Positions 1 through 7,415 of a stretch of 64,000 bases of DNA are shown piece after piece (within the stretch, counting starts at the first letter, position 1; each line of letters opens with the position of its first letter). Source of the DNA: DATJLY01 sp035518375 (lineage in GTDB: Bacteria > Pseudomonadota > Alphaproteobacteria > ATCC43930 > CGMCC-115725). The stretch lies in the NCBI GenBank assembly GCA_035518375.1, contig DATIXQ010000004.1, positions 11,416 through 75,415 of the forward strand, in the 5' to 3' direction. Made by a program: the position numbers and the translations under genes. Below the pieces are notes generated by a model. It was not told the DNA's origin, did not search any database, and worked only from the letters and a program-made list of their open reading frames with translations.

Positions 1-1210
1 CGGCAATAGTGTCGGCCAATGCTTCGAGCTCGGATTGGCCGTAGCCGAGCGCCGGCAGAACGCGGCCGATATGCGGATAGGTCTTGAAAGCGTCGCCGAT
101 CTCGCGCCGCGCGTTTGGCCGCGGATCGACGATCGCGGCGGCTCCCGCCGCAAGCGCCGCCACGTATCCCGCGCCATAGGCCATGCCTCCGTGCGTGATC
201 GTTGGGCCGTCTTCGATCACGAGGACCCGGCGACCTTTGACGGCCGCCGGATCGTCGAGCCGCACCGGCGATGCCGAGCGGACGATCGGCGCCTCCGGGT
301 TGAGGCGCTTCAGCTGCTCGGAAACTCGTTGCACATCCGCCGGTGCCGCGCCGTCCGCCTTGGTGATGACGAGAATATCGGCCATGCGCAGGACCGCCTC
401 GCCAGGATGGTGGGTCTGAAGCTGTTGCGGCCGCAAAGCGTCGGCAAGCGCGATGTGAAGATCGGGCCGGATGAAGGGGAAGTCGTTGTTGCCGCCATCC
501 CACAATATGACGTCGCAGTCCTGCTCGGCCGCCGTCAGGATGGCGGCGTAATCGACGCCGGCATAGACGGTGTTGCCGATGGCGAGATGAGGCTCGTATT
601 CCTCGCGCTCCTCGATCGTGCAAGCCGCCTTGTCGAGGTCGGCGAGCGAGGCAAAGCGCTGCACGCGCTCCGCGACAAGATCGCCATATGGCATCGGGTG
701 GCGCAGGACCGCGACGCGTTTTCCACGATCGCGCAGACGGCGCGAGAGGAACCGTGCCACGATCGATTTGCCGCATCCGGTACGAACCGCGCTGACGGCG
801 ATCACCGGCCGGCGCGACGTCAGCATGGTCCGCGTCGGGCCGAGCAGAACGAAATCCGCGCCCAAGGCGAGCGCGCGAGACGCAACATGCATCACATGCT
901 CATGCGTCACGTCGCTATAGGCGAAGACGACCTCGTCGATGGGGCCGGCGATCGTCTCGAGCTGCGCCTCGTCCAGGATGGGAATGCCATCGGGATAAAG
1001 CGGCCCTGCAAGCGCGGCCGGATAGCGCCGTCCCGCAATCCCGGGAATCTGCGCTGCGGTGAAGGCAACGACATTCACTCCCGGATTGTCGCGATAGACG
1101 ACATTGAAATTGTGAAAGTCGCGCCCCGCGGCGCCGAGGATGACGACGCGGCGTGCGGGCGCTTGCGGCGTCCCCTCAGATGCAGTGCGTGTGAATCGGG
1201 GTAAAGCCAT
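1..1210 (-). CDS. GTPase / cyclic 2,3-diphosphoglycerate synthetase-like protein (3' end cut by window)
   Basis: This reading frame on the minus strand starts at an ATG whose product begins MALPRFTRTASEG and stays open to the window edge, giving about 403 codons without a stop. An N-terminal nucleotide-binding segment (RRVVILGAAGRDFHNFN) is followed by a P-loop near the middle (TGCGKS) and the segment VILWDGGNNDFPFI, a pattern I associate with the COG2403 predicted GTPase/cyclic-2,3-DPG synthetase family. The usual length is about 440-450 residues, so only the C-terminus should be missing. The start lies inside the end of the decarboxylase gene (35-nt overlap), which suggests translational coupling. 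The biochemical role in bacteria is not settled; the family name comes from the archaeal enzyme. Confidence 0.8.
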   Translation of the reverse strand, partial: MALPRFTRTASEGTPQAPARRVVILGAAGRDFHNFNVVYRDNPGVNVVAFTAAQIPGIAGRRYPAALAGPLYPDGIPILDEAQLETIAGPIDEVVFAYSDVTHEHVMHVASRALALGADFVLLGPTRTMLTSRRPVIAVSAVRTGCGKSIVARFLSRRLRDRGKRVAVLRHPMPYGDLVAERVQRFASLADLDKAACTIEEREEYEPHLAIGNTVYAGVDYAAILTAAEQDCDVILWDGGNNDFPFIRPDLHIALADALRPQQLQTHHPGEAVLRMADILVITKADGAAPADVQRVSEQLKRLNPEAPIVRSASPVRLDDPAAVKGRRVLVIEDGPTITHGGMAYGAGYVAALAAGAAAIVDPRPNARREIGDAFKTYPHIGRVLPALGYGQSELEALADTIA

Positions 1211-2306
1211 TGAACTCGACCGAAGCGTAGCTCGCGGTGTAGGCGCCGGCGGACAGGAAATCGATCGGATCGCCCGCCTTCAGGTCCAGCGGCAGCGCAT
1301 ACTCCGCCCGCTGATAAAGAATGTCGGTGCTGTCGCAACTCGGGCCCGCGAGCGTCGCCGGCTCTCCTGGTGCGCCGTTGTGTGGCGTTCGGATGCGATA
1401 TTGGATCCGCTCCTCGTACGTCTCCGGCAGCCCGTTGTAACGGCCGGCGTCGAGATAGACCCAGCGCCGGCGGGAATGGCGCGACTTTTGCGCGACCAGA
1501 AGCACGGTGCTTCGCAGCAGGCCGGCGTCGCCGACAAGGTGGCGCCCCGGCTCGACGATGAGATGCGGCCGCGTGCCGGCGAACTCAAAGGCAAGAGCGG
1601 TCTCGATCGCCTCGGCATAAGCGGCGATGGGCGGAACCGGCGCGCGATATTGCGCCGGCATGCCGCCGCCGACGTTGAGCAGCTCGAGGTCGAGGCCGGA
1701 CTTCGCGCACGCCCGAAACACGCCCGACGTCCCTGCGATGGCCAATGCCCATTCGTGCGGATCCAGCTGCTGCGATCCGACGTGAAACGATAGCCCGACC
1801 GGACGCAGGCCGCGTGCGCGCGCGCTGAGAAGAAGCTCGGTCGCCATCTCGTGCGAGCATCCGAACTTCCGGCTCAATGGCCATTGCGATCCCGTGTTGG
1901 CGACCAGCAGCCGGCAGAACACGCGGGCGCCCGGCGCCACGCGCGCGAGCTTGTCGAGCTCGCCGGCGCTGTCGAAAGCGAAAAGGTCAATCCCCTCGCG
2001 AACCGCGCGAGCGATGTCGCGCTCCTTCTTGATCGTGTTGCCGAAAGAGCATCGCGCGGGCGGGACGCCATGGCGCAGGCAGCGGTCAATCTCGCCGGAG
2101 CTTGCAAGATCGAAGCTCGCGCCAAGCGCGGCGAGCGTCTCGATGATCGCGGGGGCCGGGTTTGCCTTCACGGCGTAATAGATGGATGCGCCGGGCATAA
2201 GTTCGCGCAGCGCGCGATACCTCGCGCGGACGACCTCGAGATCGATCACGAGGAACGGCGTCTCGGCGCGCGTCTCGGTGAGAAATCGATCGATACGCTC
2301 GGTCAT
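1176..2306 (-). CDS. Ornithine/lysine decarboxylase, fold-type III PLP enzyme
   Basis: A 376-residue cytosolic enzyme expected to decarboxylate ornithine (putrescine synthesis) or lysine (cadaverine). The PLP lysine is K47 in YAVKAN, HVGSQ and EPGR are the phosphate-binding landmarks, and C324 in CDSTD is the active-site cysteine contributed across the dimer. The length matches alphaproteobacterial ornithine/lysine decarboxylases rather than the larger DapA/LysA-type diaminopimelate decarboxylases. Ornithine and lysine specificity cannot be separated from sequence alone. It overlaps the start of the GTPase-like gene downstream, so the two are probably one transcription unit. A FixK/FNR-like box lies 35 nt upstream of the start, but its geometry fits the divergent hsp20 better. 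Confidence 0.92.
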   Translation of the reverse strand: MTERIDRFLTETRAETPFLVIDLEVVRARYRALRELMPGASIYYAVKANPAPAIIETLAALGASFDLASSGEIDRCLRHGVPPARCSFGNTIKKERDIARAVREGIDLFAFDSAGELDKLARVAPGARVFCRLLVANTGSQWPLSRKFGCSHEMATELLLSARARGLRPVGLSFHVGSQQLDPHEWALAIAGTSGVFRACAKSGLDLELLNVGGGMPAQYRAPVPPIAAYAEAIETALAFEFAGTRPHLIVEPGRHLVGDAGLLRSTVLLVAQKSRHSRRRWVYLDAGRYNGLPETYEERIQYRIRTPHNGAPGEPATLAGPSCDSTDILYQRAEYALPLDLKAGDPIDFLSAGAYTASYASVEFNGFTPIHTHCI

Positions 2307-2340
2307 GAGTTCACGATGTCGTCCCTGTCGTCGAAACGCT

Positions 2341-2354
2341 TTGACCTAGCTCAA
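2341..2354 (+). promoter_or_regulatory. FixK/FNR-like box upstream of hsp20
   Basis: TTGACCTAGCTCAA is a TTGA-N6-TCAA palindrome of the CRP/FNR-family type. If it sits at -41.5, hsp20 transcription would start near 2389, about 95 nt before its start codon. The box before the ftsH-like gene has the identical sequence in the same orientation relative to its gene. Confidence 0.65.
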
Positions 2355-2484
2355 TGTCATCCGAGCGCGGGGTTCCATTCGCCCCGTGCGCGTTCGGTTC
2401 AGGGTTTGCGCTGGATCAAGGCAGGGCCGCGGCAGCAGGTTAAAACTCGCTCGCCTATCACGATCGATCCAAAGGAGTTCCCTC

Positions 2485-2988
2485 ATGGCTAGCACCCCCG
2501 TCGAAGTGAAGAAGGCTCCCGCTCCGCACACCGCGATGCGTCCGTTCCCGAGCTTCCGCGACGAGTTCGACCGCATGTTCGACCGGTTCGCCGGCTTCGG
2601 CATGCCCTCGATGCGCCGGATGTTCGACCTCATCCCCGAGGAGAGCATGAACTTCAACGTGCCCGCCGTCGACGTGACCGAGGACGACAAGGCCTACAAG
2701 ATCGCGGCCGAGCTGCCGGGTCTTGAAGAGAAGAACATCGAGGTGACGCTCACCGGCGATGTCCTGACCCTCAAGGGCGAGAAGCGGCAGGAGAAGGAAG
2801 AGAAGAACAAGAATTGGTACGTGTCGGAGCGCGCCTACGGCTCGTTCCAGCGCGCGTTCGAGTTGCCGGATGGCATCGACCGCGACAAGATCGCCGCCGA
2901 ATTCTCGAAAGGCGTTCTCACCGTCACGCTGCCCAAGAGTGCGGAAGTGCAGAAGCAGCAGAAGAAGATCGACATCAAGGCGGCTTAA
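2485..2988 (+). CDS. Small heat shock protein, Hsp20/alpha-crystallin family
   Basis: A 167-residue ATP-independent holdase. The N-terminal third is variable (MRPFPSFRDEFDRMFDRF); the alpha-crystallin domain follows at about residues 55-160 with VPAVDVTED, AELPGLEEKNIEV and the C-terminal FSKGVLTVTLPK signature. The start at 2485 (product MASTPVEVKK) has a strong ribosome binding site AAAGGAG at 2471-2477; an upstream in-frame ATG at 2386 lacks one. The gene sits 99 nt before phaC on the same strand, and small heat shock proteins commonly accompany PHA metabolism or low-oxygen regulons. A FixK/FNR-like box lies upstream. Confidence 0.95.
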   Translation: MASTPVEVKKAPAPHTAMRPFPSFRDEFDRMFDRFAGFGMPSMRRMFDLIPEESMNFNVPAVDVTEDDKAYKIAAELPGLEEKNIEVTLTGDVLTLKGEKRQEKEEKNKNWYVSERAYGSFQRAFELPDGIDRDKIAAEFSKGVLTVTLPKSAEVQKQQKKIDIKAA

Positions 2989-3038
2989 ACGCCATTCGCT
3001 TCGCCTTCTAGTATCTCGTTACAGTGTAGCGCGCCTTC

Positions 3039-3064
3039 CTGCCCTCCCGCCGTCGGGAGGGCAG
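3039..3064 (+). terminator. GC-rich hairpin between hsp20 and phaC
   Basis: CTGCCCTCCC at 3039-3048 pairs perfectly with GGGAGGGCAG at 3055-3064 around a 6-nt loop. There is no T-tract, so it may attenuate or stabilise RNA rather than fully terminate, leaving phaC able to be co-transcribed with hsp20. Confidence 0.55.
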
Positions 3065-3087
3065 GAGCCGCACGCGAAAGGTTCGGC

Positions 3088-4980
3088 ATGACCGAAGATA
3101 AAGAGGGCGCGGCGGCGGCCGAGATCAAGGAGAGCCGGGCTTCCCCGAGCGTGACGAAACCGTCGTTCTTCTCGATTGCCGCGTCGCCTGCGGGGGCACG
3201 TGTTCAACCCGCGACGATTGCGCCGGCGCAGCCGTCCGAACTGCCCGCGGACGTCGAGGATATCGAGCCTCCGCCTCCGTTCGACCGGCTCCTGCATGCA
3301 GGGCTCGGGCGTTTCACGGCCGGCTTGTCGCCGGCATCGCTGGCGCTCGCCTATGTGGACTGGGCGATGCATCTCGCGGCCGCGCCCGGCAAGCGGCAGC
3401 AGCTTGTCGAGAAGGCGGCGCGCAAGCTCATCCGCTTTCTCACCTATGCCACGCGCCAAGCGGCAGACCGTGACGCCCAGCCGTGCATCGAGCCGCTGCC
3501 ACAGGACCGCCGGTTTCGGAGCGAGCAGTGGCGGCAATGGCCTTTCAACCTGACCTATCAGGCATTTCTTCTGCAACAGCAGTGGTGGCACAACGCAACG
3601 ACCGGCATCAGCGGCGTTTCACGCCATCACGAGCAGGTGTCGTCGTTCGCGGCGCGGCAATGGCTCGACATCTTCGCACCCTCGAACTTCGTCTGCACCA
3701 ATCCCGAGCTCTTCGAGGTGACGCTCCGCGAAGGCGGGCTCAATCTCGTGCGCGGTTTCATGAATTTCCTCGAAGATTGGGAGCGAACCCTGGGCGGCCG
3801 TCCGCCGCCCGGCACCGACGCGTTCAAACCCGGCGTCAACGTCGCCGCGACCCGAGGCGAGGTGGTCTTCCGCAACGGCCTCATCGAGCTCATCCAATAC
3901 GCGCCTACGACCGCCGAAGTCCGGGCCGAGCCCATGCTGATCGTGCCGGCCTGGATCATGAAGTACTACATCCTCGATCTTTCTGAACAGAATTCGCTCG
4001 TCAAATATCTGGTCGATCGCGGCCACACCGTCTTCATGATCTCGTGGCACAATCCTGGTCCCGAGGACCGCGATCTCGGGCTCGACGATTACCTGCGCCT
4101 CGGGCCCCTTGCGGCGCTCGACGCGATCCGCACGATTGTCCCGGGCCGGCGGGTCAACGCCGTCGGCTATTGCCTCGGCGGGACGCTGCTCGCGATCGCG
4201 GCCGCCTTCCTCGCGCGCGAGCATCGGGACGAGCTCAATTCCATCTCGCTTCTCGCGGCGCAGACCGACTTCACCGAGGCCGGCGAGCTTACGTTGTTCA
4301 TCGACGAGGGGCAGCTCAATTTCCTCGAAGATATGATGTGGAACCAGGGCTATCTCGATACGCGGCAGATGTCGGGCGCGTTTCAGCTTCTGCGCTCGAA
4401 CGATCTTGTCTGGTCGCGTCTCGCGCGCGACTACCTCATGGGGCAACGGACGCCAATGACGGATCTCATGGCGTGGAACGCCGACACCACTCGGATGCCC
4501 TACCGCATGCATAGCCAATATCTGCGCCGCCTCTTTCTCGACAACGATCTGTTCGAGGGGCGCTACACGGTCGAAGGACGCACCATCGCGCTCCGCGACA
4601 TTCGCGCCCCGATCTTCGCGGTTGCGACCGAGCAGGATCATGTGGCGCCCTGGCGCTCGGTCTATAAAATCAATCTCATGAGCGATGCGGGCGTTACTTT
4701 CGTACTCACCAGTGGCGGCCACAACGCGGGCATCGTGAGCGAGCCCGGCCATCCGCACCGCCATTACCGGCTCGCGCCGCGCACGGCCGACCAGCCCTAT
4801 ATAGATGCCGACACCTGGTACAGCGCGGTCGCGCCGAGCGAAGGCTCGTGGTGGCCCGCATGGGCCGCGTGGCTCGAAGAGAAGTCGGAGGCGCGCGTTC
4901 CGCCTCCCGCGGTTGGTGCCCCCGCGAAGGGATTGTCCCCGCTAGGACCGGCGCCGGGCCGCTACATTCATGAGCGCTGA
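3088..4980 (+). CDS. phaC: Class I poly(3-hydroxyalkanoate) synthase
   Basis: Polymerises 3-hydroxyacyl-CoA into PHA on the granule surface. At 630 residues it matches class I synthases. The N-terminal PhaC domain (about residues 100-270) precedes an alpha/beta-hydrolase core with the lipase-like box GYCLGG carrying nucleophile C362, then D517 (ATEQDHVAPW) and H545 (SGGHNAGIV) to complete the triad. The first 60 residues are Pro/Ala-rich. The start at 3088 has AAAGG about 7 nt upstream. The downstream cytochrome c gene begins 19 nt past the stop, suggesting one operon. No phaA, phaB or phasin is seen nearby, so the monomer pathway must lie elsewhere. Confidence 0.96.
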   Translation: MTEDKEGAAAAEIKESRASPSVTKPSFFSIAASPAGARVQPATIAPAQPSELPADVEDIEPPPPFDRLLHAGLGRFTAGLSPASLALAYVDWAMHLAAAPGKRQQLVEKAARKLIRFLTYATRQAADRDAQPCIEPLPQDRRFRSEQWRQWPFNLTYQAFLLQQQWWHNATTGISGVSRHHEQVSSFAARQWLDIFAPSNFVCTNPELFEVTLREGGLNLVRGFMNFLEDWERTLGGRPPPGTDAFKPGVNVAATRGEVVFRNGLIELIQYAPTTAEVRAEPMLIVPAWIMKYYILDLSEQNSLVKYLVDRGHTVFMISWHNPGPEDRDLGLDDYLRLGPLAALDAIRTIVPGRRVNAVGYCLGGTLLAIAAAFLAREHRDELNSISLLAAQTDFTEAGELTLFIDEGQLNFLEDMMWNQGYLDTRQMSGAFQLLRSNDLVWSRLARDYLMGQRTPMTDLMAWNADTTRMPYRMHSQYLRRLFLDNDLFEGRYTVEGRTIALRDIRAPIFAVATEQDHVAPWRSVYKINLMSDAGVTFVLTSGGHNAGIVSEPGHPHRHYRLAPRTADQPYIDADTWYSAVAPSEGSWWPAWAAWLEEKSEARVPPPAVGAPAKGLSPLGPAPGRYIHER

Positions 4981-4999
4981 CGCAAAAAGGAAGACCAAG

Positions 5000-5314
5000 A
5001 TGATTCCATCGCTGCTCTCTCGCCGCCTCCCCCTTGCGCTCGCATTTGCGGCGGGATTTGCGGGGCAAGCAATCGCAGCGGACGCCGACGCTGGCAAGCG
5101 CCTCGCCGACCAGTGGTGCACGAGTTGCCACGTGGTTGGCGGCGGGGGCCACGGCACCGACGCCGCACCTCCCTTGCCGACCATTGCAAAATCGATCCAG
5201 GATCCGGCGCGACTGCGGGCGTGGCTCGTAGCGCCGCACCCGCCGATGCCGAACCTCAACCTCTCGCGCGCGGAGATCGACAATATTACCGCGTATCTCG
5301 AGAGCCTGAGATAG
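5000..5314 (+). CDS. Small periplasmic class I c-type cytochrome
   Basis: A 104-residue precursor with a clear signal peptide (LPLALAFAAGFAGQAIAA) and one haem-binding CTSCH motif just after the mature N-terminus; a methionine in HPPMPNL is a good axial ligand. It should be a monohaem electron carrier. The start at 5000 is preferred because AAGGAAG lies at the right distance; an in-frame ATG at 4970 overlaps the phaC stop and has no ribosome binding site. Its place directly behind phaC, in a cluster with FixK/FNR boxes, fits a low-oxygen role. Confidence 0.88.
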   Translation: MIPSLLSRRLPLALAFAAGFAGQAIAADADAGKRLADQWCTSCHVVGGGGHGTDAAPPLPTIAKSIQDPARLRAWLVAPHPPMPNLNLSRAEIDNITAYLESLR

Positions 5315-5332
5315 CGCTGAGACGCGCCTCGA

Positions 5333-5782
5333 TCAGGGCTTTTCCGCGAGTGTATCGAGATGCGTCGCCAAGTCCGCAGAGGACAGGCGCGTTAGATCCT
5401 TTGGCGATTCGAGCTCGATCTTCTTCACCACGGGCTCGCTCAGCATCTTCCGCAAGTGGCCGAGTGCGCGCGGCGGCGCGAACAGAAGGAGACCTCGGAC
5501 GTCGTCGCCAGTCGCGTTCTCGTTGAGGTAGGCGGCGACGGTCTCGAGGAACTCGATCGTGCTCGCTTCGTGCGGATCGACACGCGGCTCGATCGCGTGA
5601 TGGGCCGAGTTGGCACTTTCCTGGGCCCGGCCGGGGCGTTCGCTGCGGAGATCATGCGACCTGGCATGGGCCTCGGCCGCCTCGAAGGCGGAGACGACGT
5701 CGAAACCGGTTCCCCGACGCGTCAGGATTCGCGCCCGGCTCGCATCGGCGAGTATGATCCACTGGGCTGCATGCTTTGGCAT
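5333..5782 (-). CDS. Host-attachment-family protein (baeRF-like fold)
   Basis: A 149-residue soluble protein beginning MPKHAAQWIILADASRARIL, the opening typical of the 'host attachment protein' family related to the eRF1-like baeRF proteins. The C-terminal part (VRGLLLFAPPRALGHLRKML) also matches this family. The name comes from an Agrobacterium protein; the true function is uncertain. The start was chosen because GGAGGT sits 9 nt upstream of the ATG at 5782; an earlier in-frame start at 5812 has no such site. It converges with the cytochrome c gene and is divergent from the CBS gene, sharing one FixK/FNR-like box with it. Confidence 0.8.
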   Translation of the reverse strand: MPKHAAQWIILADASRARILTRRGTGFDVVSAFEAAEAHARSHDLRSERPGRAQESANSAHHAIEPRVDPHEASTIEFLETVAAYLNENATGDDVRGLLLFAPPRALGHLRKMLSEPVVKKIELESPKDLTRLSSADLATHLDTLAEKP

Positions 5783-5835
5783 TTTCGAGGTACCTCCATC
5801 GGATAAGAACATGCCGGCAGTGCGGCCGTTTCGCC

Positions 5836-5849
5836 TTGATGCACGTCAA
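5836..5849 (+). promoter_or_regulatory. FixK/FNR-like box in a divergent promoter region
   Basis: TTGATGCACGTCAA lies about 60 nt from both flanking start codons (5782 minus, 5904 plus). At -41.5 it predicts a plus-strand start near 5884 with GATAAA (5872-5877) as -10 element and a 20-nt leader containing the CBS gene's ribosome binding site. Confidence 0.7.
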
Positions 5850-5903
5850 GGCGGGCCGGGGAGCGGCGGCGGATAAAGGTCGAGTAAGTGCGGAGGGTTG
5901 CTC

Positions 5904-6317
5904 ATGCGACAGATGGCCGAGATTGTCAGAAACCAGAAGCCCCTCATGCTGAGGCCGGAGGCGACCGTCAAGCACGCTTCCGCCTTGATGCGCGATCGCC
6001 GCGTCGGCGCTGTTCTCGTGACCGACGCGAACCACCATCTTCTCGGAATTTTCACCGGCCGCGATGCGGTTCGCGTGCTCGCCGAAGGCAGGGACGCCGC
6101 CCATACCGCGCTCGCGGACGTGATGACGCCCGACCCGCAGACCATGGCGCCGGGCAAGACTGCCATCGAGGCGCTTCGGCTGATGCAGGATGGGGGCTTC
6201 CGGCACATACCGGTGGTCGAGGGCGGCAAGGTCGTCGGTATTGTCTCGAAAGGCGACTTCCGCGGCAACGAGCAGGATCGGTTGGACGAGGAAACCGGAA
6301 TCTGGGAGCGGATATAA
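5904..6317 (+). CDS. Tandem CBS-domain protein
   Basis: A 137-residue protein made almost only of two CBS motifs: about residues 8-60 (MLRPEATVKHASALMRDRRV, GIFTGRDAVR) and 72-128 (VMTPDPQTMAPGKTAIEALR, HIPVVEGGKVVGIVSKGDF). Stand-alone CBS pairs bind adenosyl ligands such as AMP or ATP and act as energy sensors. The ATG at 5904 has GGAGGG 7 nt upstream; a TTG at 5898 would abut that site. The FixK/FNR-like box upstream suggests oxygen-controlled expression. The effector partner is unknown. Confidence 0.9.
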   Translation: MRQMAEIVRNQKPLMLRPEATVKHASALMRDRRVGAVLVTDANHHLLGIFTGRDAVRVLAEGRDAAHTALADVMTPDPQTMAPGKTAIEALRLMQDGGFRHIPVVEGGKVVGIVSKGDFRGNEQDRLDEETGIWERI

Positions 6318-6466
6318 CATCGTTCTGGCCTTCGCGGCGATCCTTTGCCCCGCTGGAGCCGGCCGCGGACGGGTTCCGGAACTATGTCCGGGGCAAGCCG
6401 CGCATCCGGCACCCGTGTCGACCTGATCTTCGGCTCGCATTCGCAGTTGCGCGCGCTTGCCGTGCG

Positions 6467-7144
6467 TCAAGCCAGATACGCGGCGACAATTCCTGAGAGA
6501 ACGATGCCGTCGAAGGTCCCGGCGCCGCCAATGCTGGCGACACCGGTCGCGCTCGCCTCGATCTCCTTGAGGTGGAGCAGGTCCGCCCCGATCAACGGGC
6601 CGGCAACGCCGGCCACGAACGCGACGGGCGGGGCTGCTTCGGGCCGCAGCACCAAGGCCGCGACCGCCGCGACCAGCGCAGGAACAAGGCCGGGCAGCAA
6701 GATCCCGATACCCGCAACCGGGCGAGCGAGGAAATAGCAGACCGCGATGTTCATGGCGCACGCGATGGCGACGGATATCACCGCTTGCGGCCCTAGCGCT
6801 GCGAGATGGACCAGCTCCCAGAGGGAAAGGGCCGCTGGAATGATGCAGCCGCCGACATTGATGGCGATGATGGTTTCACGCCGCATCTTTTGGAGCTGAG
6901 GCCACATCGTGTCCAATCCGAAAAGCGCGAGCGGATGCTGCGTCACGGTCTGGTCATGCTCGATGCGCTTCACCGGGATGTTGATCGCGCCACCGAAGAT
7001 GATGGCGACCGCGAGCAGCAGGGCGGCCCGGGGCGTGATGTTGAGCTTCACAAGGCTCGCCGCCATCAGCTCGCCAAAGAGAAGCGGCATCAAAATGAGC
7101 AGAATCAGGAACGCCAGCAGCGAAATTGCCGGAAAGGTCCTCAT
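6467..7144 (-). CDS. DUF1614 family multi-pass membrane protein
   Basis: A 225-residue, strongly hydrophobic protein with about seven predicted membrane segments. FGGAINIPV, INVGGCIIPA and the C-terminal SIGGAGTFDGIVLSG are what I recognise from DUF1614 (COG4089); the function is unknown. It lies downstream of the ftsH-like gene and a 71-residue membrane protein, all on the minus strand, so it is probably the third gene of that unit and may be a partner or substrate of the protease. No clear ribosome binding site precedes the ATG. The 149 bases between it and the CBS gene hold no recognisable gene. Confidence 0.78.
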   Translation of the reverse strand: MRTFPAISLLAFLILLILMPLLFGELMAASLVKLNITPRAALLLAVAIIFGGAINIPVKRIEHDQTVTQHPLALFGLDTMWPQLQKMRRETIIAINVGGCIIPAALSLWELVHLAALGPQAVISVAIACAMNIAVCYFLARPVAGIGILLPGLVPALVAAVAALVLRPEAAPPVAFVAGVAGPLIGADLLHLKEIEASATGVASIGGAGTFDGIVLSGIVAAYLA

Positions 7145-7199
7145 GTGGACGACTAATAGCCGATCACATGGGTTTAGTCTCTGCCATCCGCTTCAGACG

Positions 7200-7415
7200 T
7201 TAGCGCCCGCCTCGATAAGTCCCACCACTCGGGCAGCCGGCAATCGCGTCGAGCCAGGGCTTAAGGGAACTGTCCTTTGAACCAAGCGCCGTGCCGGCGA
7301 ACGCTGTACAGGATTGAATCGTGGGATGGCGAAGATTCGCTGCCCTGTATGTCCAGGCGATTGCCACGAGCGCGATCGAGAGGACAACGATCCATGTTGC
7401 GCGCGTTTGCGTCAT
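7200..7415 (-). CDS. Small single-span membrane protein (hypothetical)
   Basis: A 71-residue product with an N-terminal hydrophobic stretch (WIVVLSIALVAIAW) followed by a short polar tail with two cysteines. Its ATG directly follows the ftsH-like gene's TAA stop with no gap, a typical arrangement for translational coupling. No family is recognised. Being short in a GC-rich genome it could be spurious, but the exact junction and membrane segment argue for a real gene. Confidence 0.5.
   Translation of the reverse strand: MTQTRATWIVVLSIALVAIAWTYRAANLRHPTIQSCTAFAGTALGSKDSSLKPWLDAIAGCPSGGTYRGGR

Noticed and set aside
35..1204. Long plus-strand open frame opposite the GTPase-like gene
   Set aside because: No recognised motif; Arg-rich translation typical of antisense frames in GC-rich coding DNA, while the minus strand carries a P-loop family.
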